Shown piece by piece: positions 43,107 through 55,600 of a stretch of DNA of 64,000 nt. The notes under the pieces are model-generated. The model was not told where the DNA came from, made no database searches, and saw only the letters and a list, made by a program, of their open reading frames with translations. Where the stretch lies: the NCBI RefSeq assembly GCF_963422355.1, contig NC_085097.1:4474737-4538736 (forward strand), in the 5' to 3' direction. Origin of the DNA: Corticium candelabrum (Eukaryota > Porifera > Homoscleromorpha > Homosclerophorida > Plakinidae). The position numbers and the translations under genes were made by a program. The stretch's first letter is position 1, and each line of letters opens with the position of its first letter.

Positions 43107-43235
43107 CCGCTGAGTAAGTCACAGCTAACATTACCATCAGTACCATCAGACCAGAACCTCCACGTAAAAGAAGTTGAATGTCTTGCTGTGTCCGCACTAT
43201 AAAGTAGGTGTGTCCTAATTGTAGATAGGGACATC
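43107..43235 (-). pseudogene. Transmembrane exon, copy 2 (frameshifted)
   Basis: After a CTTCTAG acceptor the exon reads ATRESSVHIS and then shifts by one base relative to the 56814-57012 exon. In the corrected frame it gives QQDIQLLLRGGSGLMVLMVM and LAVTYSA. The end is lost at the junction with foldback copy B. The segment 43105-43475 as a whole pairs with 56845-57215. Confidence 0.55.
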
Positions 43236-43785
43236 CCCGATAGTTTCGAGATATGAACGCTGCTTTCTCTGGTAGCCTAGAAGAGTGAGACGAGGAAACA
43301 AGTCAGATGCATGTATGCATCAATGTCTAAGCTTCGGGGCGATATCTGTACGACTTAAATCGCACAAATTCTGCTAGCGCACTAGCAAAATATATGGAAC
43401 AAACTATGTAAACAACCCGGTCGTGGGGTGTATCCTAATTGTGGACACTTGCTTCTTCGACACAGAGTGCAACTCAGTCAGTATAGCAGCTGGACCAGAT
43501 ACGTGAATAGTTTCCTAACAAGCTGGTATCCTGACATGTTTGTCACGTGAACAAGCTGCTCGTGGTTGGTCACATGCACTTGACTATTGTATACATAGTA
43601 AGGGCAATTTGCAGTAGCTATTAAAAGTTTTACTTATTTGCCAAACATCAATTTTTGCAGACTTTATAAAGACGACAAATTGATAATAAACGACGTACTA
43701 AACGATTACCGTGACAGTTGTTTGTAAACTCGTAGAAACAGTTTATCACACTATCTTGGCTCCATTAATCAGTTAGATCTAAACT
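43236..43785. other. Unassigned, partly duplicated
   Basis: Up to about 43475 this pairs with the region after 57012. The rest shows nothing recognisable. Confidence 0.4.
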
Positions 43786-44663
43786 TTATTCATGTTGATT
43801 GACACGTTGATATCCAAATATCTCGTAGTCGTCGTTGTATTGATCACGAAGACGTTGAAACTGAGCGGTCGAAAGCTGAGAGAAAAAGCTGTACTTTGTT
43901 TCGTTACCCGATTTATTGTCGTGCGGCAGATGCAGCCAAGAGGGAGCTCCGACAGATCTGAGGAGATAATCTGATTCCTCTGCAAGACCAGTACTATCCA
44001 TGTCAACGAGGAAATCATAATCAATTTGACAAGGATGGCAAATCAAGTTGATTGGTCTCCAATGATCGTTAATATCTAAATACTTTTCTTTATTGCCATA
44101 GAAACGAGTGATATAATTGACAAAATGAGGAAAGCTGATGTTTTTCCAAGCATCCGGTTCACTCTTGGTTGAACCATTGAGACGCTTGTTGTACTCTACA
44201 ACTACTTTGCAAACTGCTCGTTGAAAGCCAGTTGTGTGCAGTCTAAGCTGTCTGTAGTCGGAAACGACACGTTGAAGAGGCTCTCTGTACGACATGAATT
44301 TCGTGTAGTTCTTTAACCTCCACTCAATATCCGCATTGCTGTAATACTTTTTACTCAAGCGCGTTAGATACAGGAAGTCGTGGTGTAAGGCGTGGTCTAC
44401 TGCCGCTTTTACGTTCGAAAATATTCCCGCCAGGATGAGCATCATGCTACGCCAGGATGTTGTTCCAGATTTTCTCACAGGACACCAAATGAGTCGATGT
44501 TCGTCGTCCACCACCATTGTGGCGTACATAAGTTTCTTCTCTCTCTCCGTAAGTGGTCGCTGAAATTGTGCGCAGGCTCTCTTCAATGACTCCCTTCTTA
44601 GCCTAAAGCGAGACAATGCTTTGGTACTTGTAGCTGGAGGAGGTTGCTTGAAATTAATAATTT
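43786..44663 (-). CDS. Carbohydrate sulfotransferase (HNK-1/CHST8-14 family), terminal exon
   Basis: The exon begins after a TTCTTTAG acceptor (at 44664) and runs 292 codons to a stop. It transfers sulfate from PAPS to a sugar, probably a glycosaminoglycan or N-glycan, in the Golgi lumen. The two PAPS-binding motifs are present: the 5'-phosphosulfate loop WCPVRKSGTTSWR and the 3'-phosphate motif YREPLQRVVSDYR, about 65 residues apart. The family's later block is also there (HWRPINLICHPCQIDYDFL). The cytoplasmic tail and membrane anchor expected at the N-terminus must lie in one or more upstream exons, which I could not find between 44664 and 45300. The reading frame is intact. The acceptor substrate cannot be told from sequence. 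Confidence 0.85.
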
Positions 44664-45339
44664 CTAAAGAAAAAAGTGAGTAGATTTGATTTAACATACC
44701 GCAACTAAAGACTAATGTGGGAAGTGGGGAGGATAATTAAGGGACTGAATAATTTAGCCCCAGCAATCATTAAAGCAATTTTGTCTGTTAAATTATGGAT
44801 GTGTTTGATTGGGCTAATCCAGTCTCTTCCAGAAGAAGATCTATGCGCACACCTTTCTTCCAACTTCTACTGCTCTACATGCCGTTATGGTCAGAAGAGC
44901 CAACTCTACCAACTCTTCTGCCAGTTGGAAGAGCACTCCTCTAGTTCACAAGAGGCTGAAAGAGCTCAATTGAATGCGCCTATGTATTGTGCATGCATGT
45001 GCACGTGTGCACGGGCACTAGTCATAACACAGTCGATAAGAGAAAAGCCATGAAATTTTCTGAAGGATTGGAGACAAACAACGACATTAAAAAATAACCG
45101 TTTTCTAATTCTGACATTGTTTCTTTTTTTTCCACAGATAAATTTTTTAGTTGGGACTGCATGCTTGCATGCATTGGTTACACCTGCTGCAAAATTTTAT
45201 AAGAACTGTAGCTATCAGTTATTTTTTCTTTTGTCTTCAATCCTCAAGAGAATTGCGTGGTTTCTACCCCACTCCATAACCCCAAAGTACAAAGACACCC
45301 CATGTAGTACCAAAGCGTTTAATAGGAGCTCTCCTGTTT
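44664..45339. other. No recognisable feature
   Basis: The sulfotransferase's upstream exon(s) are expected here or farther right, but no membrane-anchor exon was recognised. Confidence 0.35.
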
Positions 45340-45393
45340 GATATATACGTATATATACATATATATATATACATACGTATATATATATGTGTA

Positions 45394-45452
<59 letters not shown>
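45340..45452. repeat. (AT)n microsatellite
   Basis: AT repeats with ATAC and GTATA interruptions. Confidence 0.9.
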
Positions 45453-45749
45453 TATATAAAGCTCAAATTGTCTGTGTGTGTGTGTGTTCGCGTTTTGAGG
45501 CCACGTCTTTTGTCCGTTCGCAACCGAAATCGGTACGCACACTCGGCACGCATAGGAGAAGGTTTGTGTAAAAAATTAAGAAATTATGCACCGGGTCCCC
45601 TCTCGAGGGGTCGACTCCCGCGTAAAATTTCTTGGTGGCGCAAACGCTACACATTCCGGTTCATTCGAAGACACGCCCACGCCAGTCCTGTATAGGCCGT
45701 ATGCATCGTCATTCTTCGCAAAGCTTTGAGCGATGGAATATCTCTTGCC

Positions 45750-46103
45750 CAGTGACGTAAGAAGCGTTACGGCTGCGGCGGCATACACATGCACGTCCGT
45801 TATATGCACGTGATCACCGTTATATCCACGTGGACAGTCCGGACACGTGTAGATGTCGAGCGGCAACGCATGCGAACTCACTCCAGTTTTAGTAGGCGTG
45901 GTTTCTTTGGACTACAGTAAAATGGTCAACTGGATAAGTGATAAGTAGGGCTGCAGGGCCTTAGGAGCTGCGGGTTGGTGCGACCACAGGCAGCATGTGT
46001 GTACAACTAGGACCACACCTCCGTATAGTAGCGCACGCTAAGTGACCACGTCTTCTAACGCGCATTAGGCCGCACCACTCTTTAATTACTTCCTACGCCA
46101 ATG
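45750..46103. mobile_element. 354-bp MITE with 5-bp target duplication, family member 1
   Basis: The end CAGTGACGTAAGAAG and the reverse complement of the other end, CATTGGCGTAGGAAG, match at 12 of 15 bases. TTGCC lies on both sides (45745-45749 and 46104-46108). The second copy of the surrounding tandem duplication has a single TTGCC and no insert (around 46733), which proves insertion. No coding capacity. Confidence 0.8.
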
Positions 46104-46389
46104 TTGCCGACGAAACTTACTCTGCTATCGCTTTCGTTTCTCTCCAAATTCTGATTGCATTTGCACCGAATCCAGCCTACACGTTTTCTGCAGCAAGCGC
46201 TACATGGGGAGTGTATCGATTTCGATCGAAACAAGCGCGAAGAGCAAGATTTGAATTCATTCAGCATGTCCGGGACCTCGCAACAAGATTGCACGTGACG
46301 TGTCTTTAGACCTATCTTTACACTACAGTATCTTGCCCGTACGAAGGACTGGCCATGTATACTAGTATAATATAAAGCTCTAACAGTCT

Positions 46390-46390
<1 letters not shown>

Positions 46391-46468
<78 letters not shown>

Positions 46469-46472
46469 TGTG
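46391..46472. repeat. (TG)n microsatellite
   Basis: A near-pure TG run inside the second copy of the tandem duplication. Confidence 0.95.
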
Positions 46473-46990
46473 TTTGCGTTTGGCGGCCACGTTTTTTGTC
46501 CGTTCGCAAACGAAATCGGCACGCACACTCAGCACGCACAGGAGAAAGTTTGCGTAAATGAAGTAAAAAAGTTATGCACCGGGTCCCCTTTTGAGGGATC
46601 GACACTCGCGTAAAATTTCTCGATGACGCAAACGCTACACATTCTAGTTCATTCAAACGCACGCCCACACCAGTCCTGTGTAGACTGCATGCATCGTCGT
46701 CCTTCGGAAAGCTTGGAGCAATCGAATATCTTTTGCCGACGAAACTTACTCTTCTAGCGCTTTCGTTTCTCTCCAAATTCTGATTGCATTTGCACCGAAT
46801 CCAACCTGCACGTTTTCTGCAGCAAGCGCTACTCGGGGAGTGTGTCGAATTGTATCGAAACAAGCGCGAAGAGCAAGATTCGAATTCATTCATAATATCC
46901 GGAACCTCGCAACAAAGATTGCACGTGACGTGTCCACAGACCTTTCTTTACACTACATTATCTTGCCAGTACAAAGGACTGCAGCTTTAC

Positions 46991-47487
46991 TTACTACCTA
47001 CTGCGCATCTAGTTTGCTTTGAAGAAGGAAGACGGCCATTCTTACTTTTCTTGTATTTGTAAACGTTCATCCCTCTTGAGTAAAGAGCGAAAGCTATTTT
47101 GTGGGTCTTCTTATCAACATTATGAAAAAAGGCGAATCATCTGTTTTTGGGCATTGATTTCGCGCATGTCATCACAATTTGAATTGTTTTGCCATTTTAA
47201 TCACTAAACAAACTTCAACCTATTCAAAAATCATGCGACACTAATTAATTACAAAATAATCCTGCTAAGACAAAAACTAATAAAGTTATAGCAACAAAAG
47301 AACATTGACATGTCACTTCCGGTCCACGTTTTACATATCAAAATCTCAAACTGCTACCGCCAAAATGTCAGCTGCACTGAAACCGCTGTCCTTGAGACCG
47401 CCAAACTTAGTCCATAAGTTAGCCTAAACGTTCAGCTGCACGCAGTTGCAGAGTCTTGTTCCGTGCTATATTTCATGAGTTGCAGCG
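46991..47487. other. No recognisable feature
   Basis: AT-rich lead into the Tc1 pseudogene. I searched by eye for a terminal inverted repeat matching 48493-48760 and found none. Confidence 0.35.
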
Positions 47488-48492
47488 ATGCCTCGAGGCA
47501 AACAGATGAGTCCAAAAACTAGAGGGAAAATTGAAGCCCTTCACTCAGTTGGCCATACTGTGCGTCAGATCGCAGCTTTTGTCCGCCGCTCCAGGAATTC
47601 GGTTCATCAGTGCCTGCAACGGCTTTCCCATGGCAGCATAGATTATGAAAAACGACCTGGACGTGGGAAGGCAACGACAATCCGGGAAGATCACCGACTG
47701 AAGAGAATGGCATTGCAGAACCGCAGAGCACCATCACGACTGCTCTCGTATCAGCTGGCTGATAAAACCGGCAAGCAGGTGTCAAGTAGAACAGTCTGTC
47801 GTCGTCTCATTGAGACAGGAGTCAACGCTCGGAGGCCTAGAAAAAAAACAGAAAACCATCGGCGTTTGCGACTGGTATGGGCAACCACTCACACACAATG
47901 GACTTTGGATGACTGGAAATCTGTTCTTTCTACGGATGAGTCAAACGTCAGCATAGGAAACGATGGTGCTCTGTACGTTTGGCGTCTCAAAAGTGAGGAA
48001 TTTCTCCCTGAATGTCGTGATCGTACGGTCCAGCACGCAGCTAGTGTGATGGTGTGGGGATCGATGTTTTGGCATGGTGTGGGGTCTCTGGTGAAACTGG
48101 AAGGTCGTTTGGACAGCAAGGCGTACCAACAGGTTCTGGAGGAGCACATGCTTTCAGACGCAGCGGCACTGATAAAAGACGACTTTGTCTTCCAGCAGGA
48201 CAACGCGCCAATACATACGTCTCGGTCAACAAGACAATGGCTACGCTAGCATGACGTCACACTGTTAGACTGGCCGCCAAAATCTCCTGATGCGAATCCT
48301 ATCGAGAACTTGTGGCATGAACTCAAAACTGCTGCCAACCGTCGCGAACCGAGAACTTCAGCTGAGCTCTGGAATGATCTACAAGAGGCGTAGCAGCATA
48401 TTCCAGCCGCGTGTGTCCGAAACTTGACAGAAATTGTTCCGCGACGTCTGGACGCAATCAGGAGGGCGAGAGGCGAGAACAGTCGCTACTGA
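47488..48492 (+). pseudogene. Tc1-type transposase with two in-frame stops
   Basis: One frame covers a complete Tc1 transposase of about 334 codons. It has paired helix-turn-helix DNA-binding domains (GHTVRQIAAFVRRSRNSVH around 22-40; the second around 78-110 with KQVSSRTVCRRL) separated by a PGRG linker. The DDE core has D150 (STDES), D238 (FQQDNAPIHTS) and E273 (NPIENLW), a DD34E spacing. TAG stops at 48247-48249 and 48391-48393 interrupt it just before and after the last catalytic residue. Everything else is in frame, so decay is recent. Inverted repeats were not identified. Confidence 0.9.
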
Positions 48493-48804
48493 GGAACTGG
48501 TGAAGGGCTTCAATTTTCTTTCGCGTTATTAAAGCCGGCTTTTTTAGAAGCCACTAAACAAAATCAGAGAGAGTCTAACTTACGACGCTTACGCAGTCAT
48601 GCCGTCATACACTTTTGGGTCTCGTTTTTCGCAATGCAAAACGTAAAGAAAACAATTTATGGTCTACAGTATTCTCAAGAAACCTAACAATCAACGCGGT
48701 AACTATTAAGTTCTTAACAATATTGATAGTTGGTAAATTGTGACCCAATTATTGTGTTACTACATAACCACAACGGCTGTCTCTATAATTTTGTCCAAGT
48801 CTGC

Positions 48805-48806
<2 letters not shown>
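48493..48806. other. Flank of Tc1 pseudogene, nothing recognised
   Basis: AT-rich; leads into an AT then CA/TG tract. Confidence 0.35.
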
Positions 48807-48839
<33 letters not shown>

Positions 48840-48890
48840 TATAGTGTGTCTTTGTGTGTGTGTGTGTGTCTGTGTCTGTGTGTGTGTGTG

Positions 48891-48928
<38 letters not shown>

Positions 48929-49003
48929 TGCGTGCTCGCGCGTTTGTGTTTGTGTGTGCGTGAGCGTGTGTGTGTGTGTGTGCTCGCGCGTGTGTGTTTG
49001 TGT

Positions 49004-49087
<84 letters not shown>

Positions 49088-49090
49088 TTG

Positions 49091-49169
<79 letters not shown>

Positions 49170-49172
49170 TTG

Positions 49173-49212
<40 letters not shown>

Positions 49213-49220
49213 TGTTTGCA
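48807..49220. repeat. Long impure (TG)n microsatellite
   Basis: TATA then CA, then about 370 bp of TG with CGTG and CGCG interruptions. Confidence 0.95.
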
Positions 49221-51255
49221 AACCATTTGTAAAAAGTATTATAGCTACAGAGTGCTCGTACGCAGGGGAACAGGCGCCGAAGAACGTTTAGGCTGTAGCT
49301 ATATATATAGATTAAATAGCTACCTGGACTCGTTTGTCTCATTTACTTGACTCCAGTAAAGAAACAGTTTCTTCCAATCTCCTTAAGATTATTACTGGTA
49401 TGAATTGTGACTTTCATTGTCCAACCTAATGCACAGCTGCAAGATTGTCTCTTTCTTGTCATCACTTGACCCACGAACCCACACACAGTCTTGTCCCTAT
49501 CTCATTATAAATTCTTTCCCTTGCATCTTGAAAAGATAAATAATACTTTATTAAAGCTAAAGAGATTTGCTTGTAGCCATCGTTTCCCTTTGTGCAGCGC
49601 TGCTTTTCTTGACGTATCAGTTTGCATTCTCAGTCGGGCATGCCACTAGTTTAGGCTATGCAGACGTTCAGCTACATACCTCGTCTTACCATTTGATCGT
49701 AATCTAAGCGACACTCCATGTCACCTCAACAAGATATTAAACGAACATTCGGACGTCTTGACATCTTCAGCAGCTTCTGTAAGGTTTTCTCGTATAGCCT
49801 TTCTCATTGAAGATTCTTGCAAAGCCCCGATACCGCTATTCCTTTGCTTCGTTCTCCTTTTTCAGAGATCCAAATATATTTGGTCTCCTGTTCGTAATAC
49901 TTTTATTTCCCACCTGGGTAAAGATTAGTTTTGTTGAGCCCTTACTATATTAGCACTGATTGTTTTGCCGCACCGACCTCAACACCTTATGTGCTCTATT
50001 GCAATTTGCTGCTTTGATCATTTCACAAAATGAGAATGATGGACACCATATCGAGCAGCAATTTTTATGACAAAAGACAGAACTCCAGCCTCTTCATGCT
50101 CTTTAAGTGCTTTATATATACGGATCTTTAAATTAAGAATGTAAGGTTTTTTTGTCTCATGCAAGGCTGGCCTCGACGTCATAAACAAACTTTCGTATTG
50201 TCGTCATTCCGGTTTCAAATGGAGTAATTGTTCTCGTAGGAATTATGCCGCCTGATTGAGTACAGGTAGAGTCTTGGCCACTTTTGTTTCACTACGATCG
50301 ACTTTGCTAATTCCCATTCGGTAAAAGCTGATCATTGTGAAGTTATGTTTCTAATGTAGATATATTTAAGTGAGCAGAGAGTTTCATAGCTACGTGTATA
50401 CAGTGAAGGCTAGCGCACGATTCGATCCTATGTAACTCACATACCTTGCATCGGAAGGAAGCCGAAGCAACAGGCAAGCCCATTTATTTTCTCTTCTCTT
50501 CAACTATTTGACCAGAATGAAGGGTAAATCTTTGAAACCCCACTAAGCGTACGACAAACTGTTTCATCTCTAAGTTGCCCCAGGCATGCGTGAAATTTTT
50601 AGTTGCCCGGTCATTACTCTGGTTGCGCATACTCTAGTTAATGACTACTATTGCTATGGGGCTATGATTGATTTATGAAAATATAGGTATGCATTTACAG
50701 ACAGGTAAAATACAGCTAACAACAATCAGACAGGCAGACATACAGACAGGCAGTCAGAGTAATGAAATTGATGTAGCTATGATCTAGATGTAGCCATGCT
50801 CATCCTTTCAGCCAAGACACTTTAAAGCAGGCAGCTTTAGAGGAAGATTTTGCTGCAACAAGAAGGGAGGATAGGTAGATGACCAAATAAGAAAAACAAC
50901 AACTTGCTGGCAATACATCAAACCTCAATTTCACTCCTCTGGTATTTGAACATTTCGGAACATGGGGATCAGAATCTACCAATTATTTAAACAAACTAGG
51001 CAGAAGATCAAGAGAAATTGAAGGCTATACATATTAAGCTGAATTTAGAGGTTTTTGAAGAAAAGTTTTCAATAATATTACAACGATGCAACACTACAGT
51101 CATCTTCCACAAACTGACACGTGTCTTCCCTGGAGAAGAATATGAGAACATGCACAATAAAGACTATCAAAGTAGTTAGCATTAAACTAAAGCTGAAATC
51201 AGTAGATTTCTTGTATTTAATGTCAAAAATGTTACATAGAGTTTTTGTTTCAATA
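49221..51255. other. No recognisable feature
   Basis: About 2 kb of AT-rich DNA; no open frame with a known domain and no array. Confidence 0.4.
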
Positions 51256-51261
51256 AATGAA

Positions 51262-51380
51262 ATTGACAGACAGACAAACAGACAAACGGACAGACAGACC
51301 CGTAAATCTTTTACATTTATCACATGCATTAGCATTAAGTCCTTAACTTTGATGCATAAATAATACATTGACAGACAGAG

Positions 51381-51467
<87 letters not shown>

Positions 51468-52011
51468 AAGAAAGAAAGAAAGACAGACAGACAGACATGT
51501 TGACAGTAGAGTGCAAACAAGACGAGTTTAAAAATTAATGGAAAACTCAATTTCAAATGTGATGGTGCAATGCAATGCAAGAGTGTAACTAGTACTAGGA
51601 AAGATGAGCAGAGTCCAGTATAATGCTGACTCAGTTGGTGCCATTAGAAACTCAGTTAACCTATTTGCAGCTGTTTGACTCTCACGATTAGCTATAAAGA
51701 CCAATTGCGTTCAATTTGTCTTAGAACTTGCTGATTTTTAGCGTATTGTAGACTGTAATAATGTCTTGTATATTAAAGAAATATATGTATTGACAGACAG
51801 GCCGACAGGCAAACAGACACACAGACTTTGAAAACACTGTAGCAATCAGCAGTTTGTGTTTCATTGTAATAGTTGTGGTTTATAAAATATTCTATCATTG
51901 ACAGACAGACACACAGTAAGACATACATACATACATACATACATACATACATACATACATACATACATACATACATACATACATACATACATACATACAT
52001 TAATATAGGCT

Positions 52012-52065
<54 letters not shown>

Positions 52066-52260
52066 AAGACAGACAAACAGACAGACAGACAGACTAACAG
52101 ACAGACAGACACTGACTTTGCTTAAGTTGTCGTTAAGTAGCTTCTTTCAAGTTTTATCTCCCCATACAGGGCTAATATATTATGTAGAAATTATTACGTA
52201 GTATACGTTAGGTTTGCTTTAACAGTTTGATAGAAATTTCATTGTAATGGAAGTTTATAT

Positions 52261-52303
<43 letters not shown>

Positions 52304-52318
52304 ACTGTCAGACAGACA
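51262..52318. repeat. Cluster of CAGA and CATA arrays
   Basis: CAGA arrays at about 51262-51300, 51367-51497, 51789-51820, 51897-52110 (with a CATA core about 51922-51997) and 52262-52318. Four of them begin ATTGACAGACAG. The block around 51719-51800 repeats the unique sequence before the array at 24551. Confidence 0.9.
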
Positions 52319-52699
52319 ACTTGGGAGAAGTAGAATTGAGGTTCTAAACAGGCAGTTTCCATATCCTTTGACAAACAGTCAAATGATTTTTAGAATAACC
52401 CAATAAAGATAAGATACCTACTTTTAGTTTTAGGTGCTTCTACGTCACACGCAAGCAGTTACAAGTATAAATGGCACAAGGTAGCCCTTTATTGAAACGA
52501 CATGTCATTCGAAACCTGGCACTCAATCAGCAGGTGCAAAATGGTAGACTTATCTATAATTAAATTTACTCACCAATGAGGGCATCTTTGCTCAGAAAGA
52601 AAAATTCAAGCTGGTAGCTATCAACAATTTGTTTCCGGGCAACCGTAGTTTGCCGTTTCAGTTGGCCAGATATATTTCTGGTTGTTCCGGGCTCCCTGG
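52319..52699. other. No recognisable feature
   Basis: Single-copy flank of the Ty3/gypsy element. Confidence 0.35.
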
Positions 52700-55600
52700 T
52701 GTAATGTAGTAGTGTTGTTTCACGGATGTCGGAGATTTCTTACGCGGGTTTGTATAAAATAGATCATATTGACTCTGGCTATCTTAGAGTCATTATATTA
52801 CATGGTGGCAGGAAATGGGCGATGGACTCAAACCTTCCCAGTCTTTCGTGGGCGCACTAGACGCAGCCAAGAAATGGCCGCAATGACGAGAGTATTTCAA
52901 ATTGTACATGAAAGTAACCAAGAAGGATACGGAAGACCCTGCGGTTTAAGTGGCAATTCTTCTAACTGCTAAGGCTAAGGAATTTAGTAATTGCAATTTA
53001 CCAGACCTTTACATGGGACGACAGAAAGAAGCAGACGAACTAGGCGAAGTCCTTGCCGCATTTTGGAACTACTACAAACCAAAACCGAATAAAATTTACG
53101 AGCGTTTTATCTTGTTGCAAAGAAGGCAGCGACAAGGTGAGTCATTTAAAACTTTTTATACTGACCTCTTACGGCTGTTAGAATCTTGCTCGTACCATCA
53201 AAATGAGAAACGAAAGATCGTAAGTGATCAGATTGTCATGAACATTACATCAGACACTACGAGAGAGAAGCTTCTCAATGAAGCGGACCTAAGCTTGGAG
53301 AGAGCAGATGACATCTGCTGATCTATGGAGGCGACAACCACTTATCTCACATCCATTTCTGTCACCTCACCCCCACAAAGGAAACAGACCGTCTCACAAC
53401 ACATTCCGTATAGTCAAAAAGACGATTCAAGTGTGAGTATAGCGGTCAGGTACATTTCCCGAAGAGTTGTACAGCATGGGGAAGATTGTACATATTGTAA
53501 AATCTTCAATCACACGGCTGAGGTTTGCCGCAAAACGGCCAGGGACAAGAAAACAAACAAACTGACAGGTAAAAATACCAATTCTGGAGGAAATGAGACT
53601 GCAAATGTCTTGACTCCTACTACATTAGACAACCGGCCGACAGAAACAAAGGAAGCCAAGCGAGACCACTTTGCTTATGCGCTAAATGAGGAGAACAACA
53701 AGAAAGAGTGGAAAATAGTTCTGAAAGTGAAAGGCAGCGGCTTCAAAGCCAAAATGGACACAAGAGCTTTATGCAATGTAATGCCTATAGCTGCGTATCA
53801 AGTCTTATGCAATGAGCCTCCCTAGATTACAAATACACAAATCTCAGCTTATGGTGGCTCGAACCTAGATGTGTGTAGTAAAACAAAACAGAAAATCATC
53901 TATCAAGACCAAAATAGTCTTCTGGAGTTCATCCTAGTACGAGAACATGAACCAACTCTGCTTGAAATACTCTTAGTACAATCATTGAGGCTAATACATG
54001 CAGTCAATAGTGTTGTTGACCGACATACCGACCTCCTAGTCAGGGGGTATGGGGAGGTTTTTGAGGGTCTACGACAATTCCCTGCTGAGCATCAATCACA
54101 TCACACTTAACAAGGATGCCCAACCAGTAGTACAGGCAGCTCGACGAGTGCCTTTCAAGTATCGACACCAACTCAATCAGCAACTACAGGAAATGGTAAA
54201 CGACAAGATCATCACACCAGTAACGGAAGCAACAAAGTGGGTCAGTCCCATAATGCTAGTCACGAAACCAGGATCAACAAAACTACGAATTTGTATAGAT
54301 CAGGGAGAGCTGAATAAAGCAACACAAAGAGAACATTATCAGATAAAGACTGCTGAGGAAATTTTTGGAAGTCTCTCTGGTGCCAAATTATTTTCCATAT
54401 TTGATGCCACTTCTGTGCTTCTTTAGACGTCTTTAGATCAAGAAAGCAGATACTTGACAACATTTGCAACTCCCTTTGAGAGATACCGTTACTTGCGCCT
54501 ACCCTTTGGAATCTGCTCTGCACCTGAAGTTTTTCATCGAACGATTACGGAGGCATTTCTCGACATAACAGGAGTATTCATTTAGGTTGATGACATTCTA
54601 GTCACAGAGTCCACAAAAGCAGAGCATGACCAACGCTTAGAGATGGTCCTTGAGCGCTGCTAATCTCTCAGTCTACGCTTAAGCAAAGAGAAATGTCACT
54701 TTTGTTAGTCAAAACTACGCTACCTTGGACATCTCCTTACGGCTAAGGGTATCAAGCCTGACTCACAGAAAGTGGAAGCCATTCAAAACTTCCCAACTCC
54801 ATCCTCACCATTTGAAACAGCCAACTTATTGGGCTTAGTCTCTCACTTATCAAATTTCTGTCCAGATCTTGCTACCGTAGCACACCCAATTCGCCAAATA
54901 ACCCACAACGAGAGGGAATGGACATACGACTCAGTCCACAATAAGACTCTACGGGAAATCAAGCAACCGGTGTCTGAGGCTCCCACATTGGCCCTATTCA
55001 ATCCCGAACTTCCTATCACACTATTTGTGGATGCTTCACAGGTTGGGTTAGGCGCATTTCTGCTGAAAGAGGGACGTCCCATTTTAAAATTCTTCTCGAA
55101 CGATTTCACATACACAGAAACACTATGCCCAAATAGAAAAAGAGATGATGGCGGTACAGTTCAAACTTGAGCCATTCCATCAATATGTCCACAGTCATAA
55201 AGTAATTGTGGAATCTATTAAGGAAATCAAGGAAATGTTAGTAAGTTGTAGCATCTGTCTAGAACACCAAAAGTCAAATCCATTACCAGACCTTCATTGC
55301 AAAAGGTACTACAATATCCATTCCAATCAGTGGGACGAACTTATTTGATTTAAAAGGCAAACACTATTTACTCACAGTATACTACTTTAGCAAATGGATC
55401 ACTGTCTCTGAACTACGAGCTACTAGGGCGGTGGATGTTATAGCCGTCTTGGAAAGCAACTTTGCGGACTATGGCATTCCAGAATTGTTGTATTCAGACA
55501 ATGGTTCACAATTTGCCAATGCAGAATTCATGCTCTTTAGCCAACGCATGCGCTTTAAAAATAGTACATGAAGCCCAAGTTGTCCAGCTAGTAATAATCA

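Larger units (their letters stand above)
45450..46990. repeat. Tandem duplication of a segment with a TG tract
   Basis: 45455-45749 pairs with about 46370-46735, and 46104-46335 pairs with about 46733-46975, in the same orientation. Landmarks are GTTATGCACCGGGTCCCC-like and CTCCAAATTCTGATTGCATT stretches. The only large difference is the 354-bp MITE present in the first copy. A TG tract is expanded at 46391-46472 in the second copy. Confidence 0.85.

Noticed and set aside
44715..45053. 112-codon open frame near the sulfotransferase
   Set aside because: No domain, no conservation evidence, opposite strand to the gene and AT/TG-rich flanks.
47000..47487. Terminal inverted repeat of the first Tc1 element
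   Set aside because: No stretch matched the reverse complement of 48493-48760 by eye.
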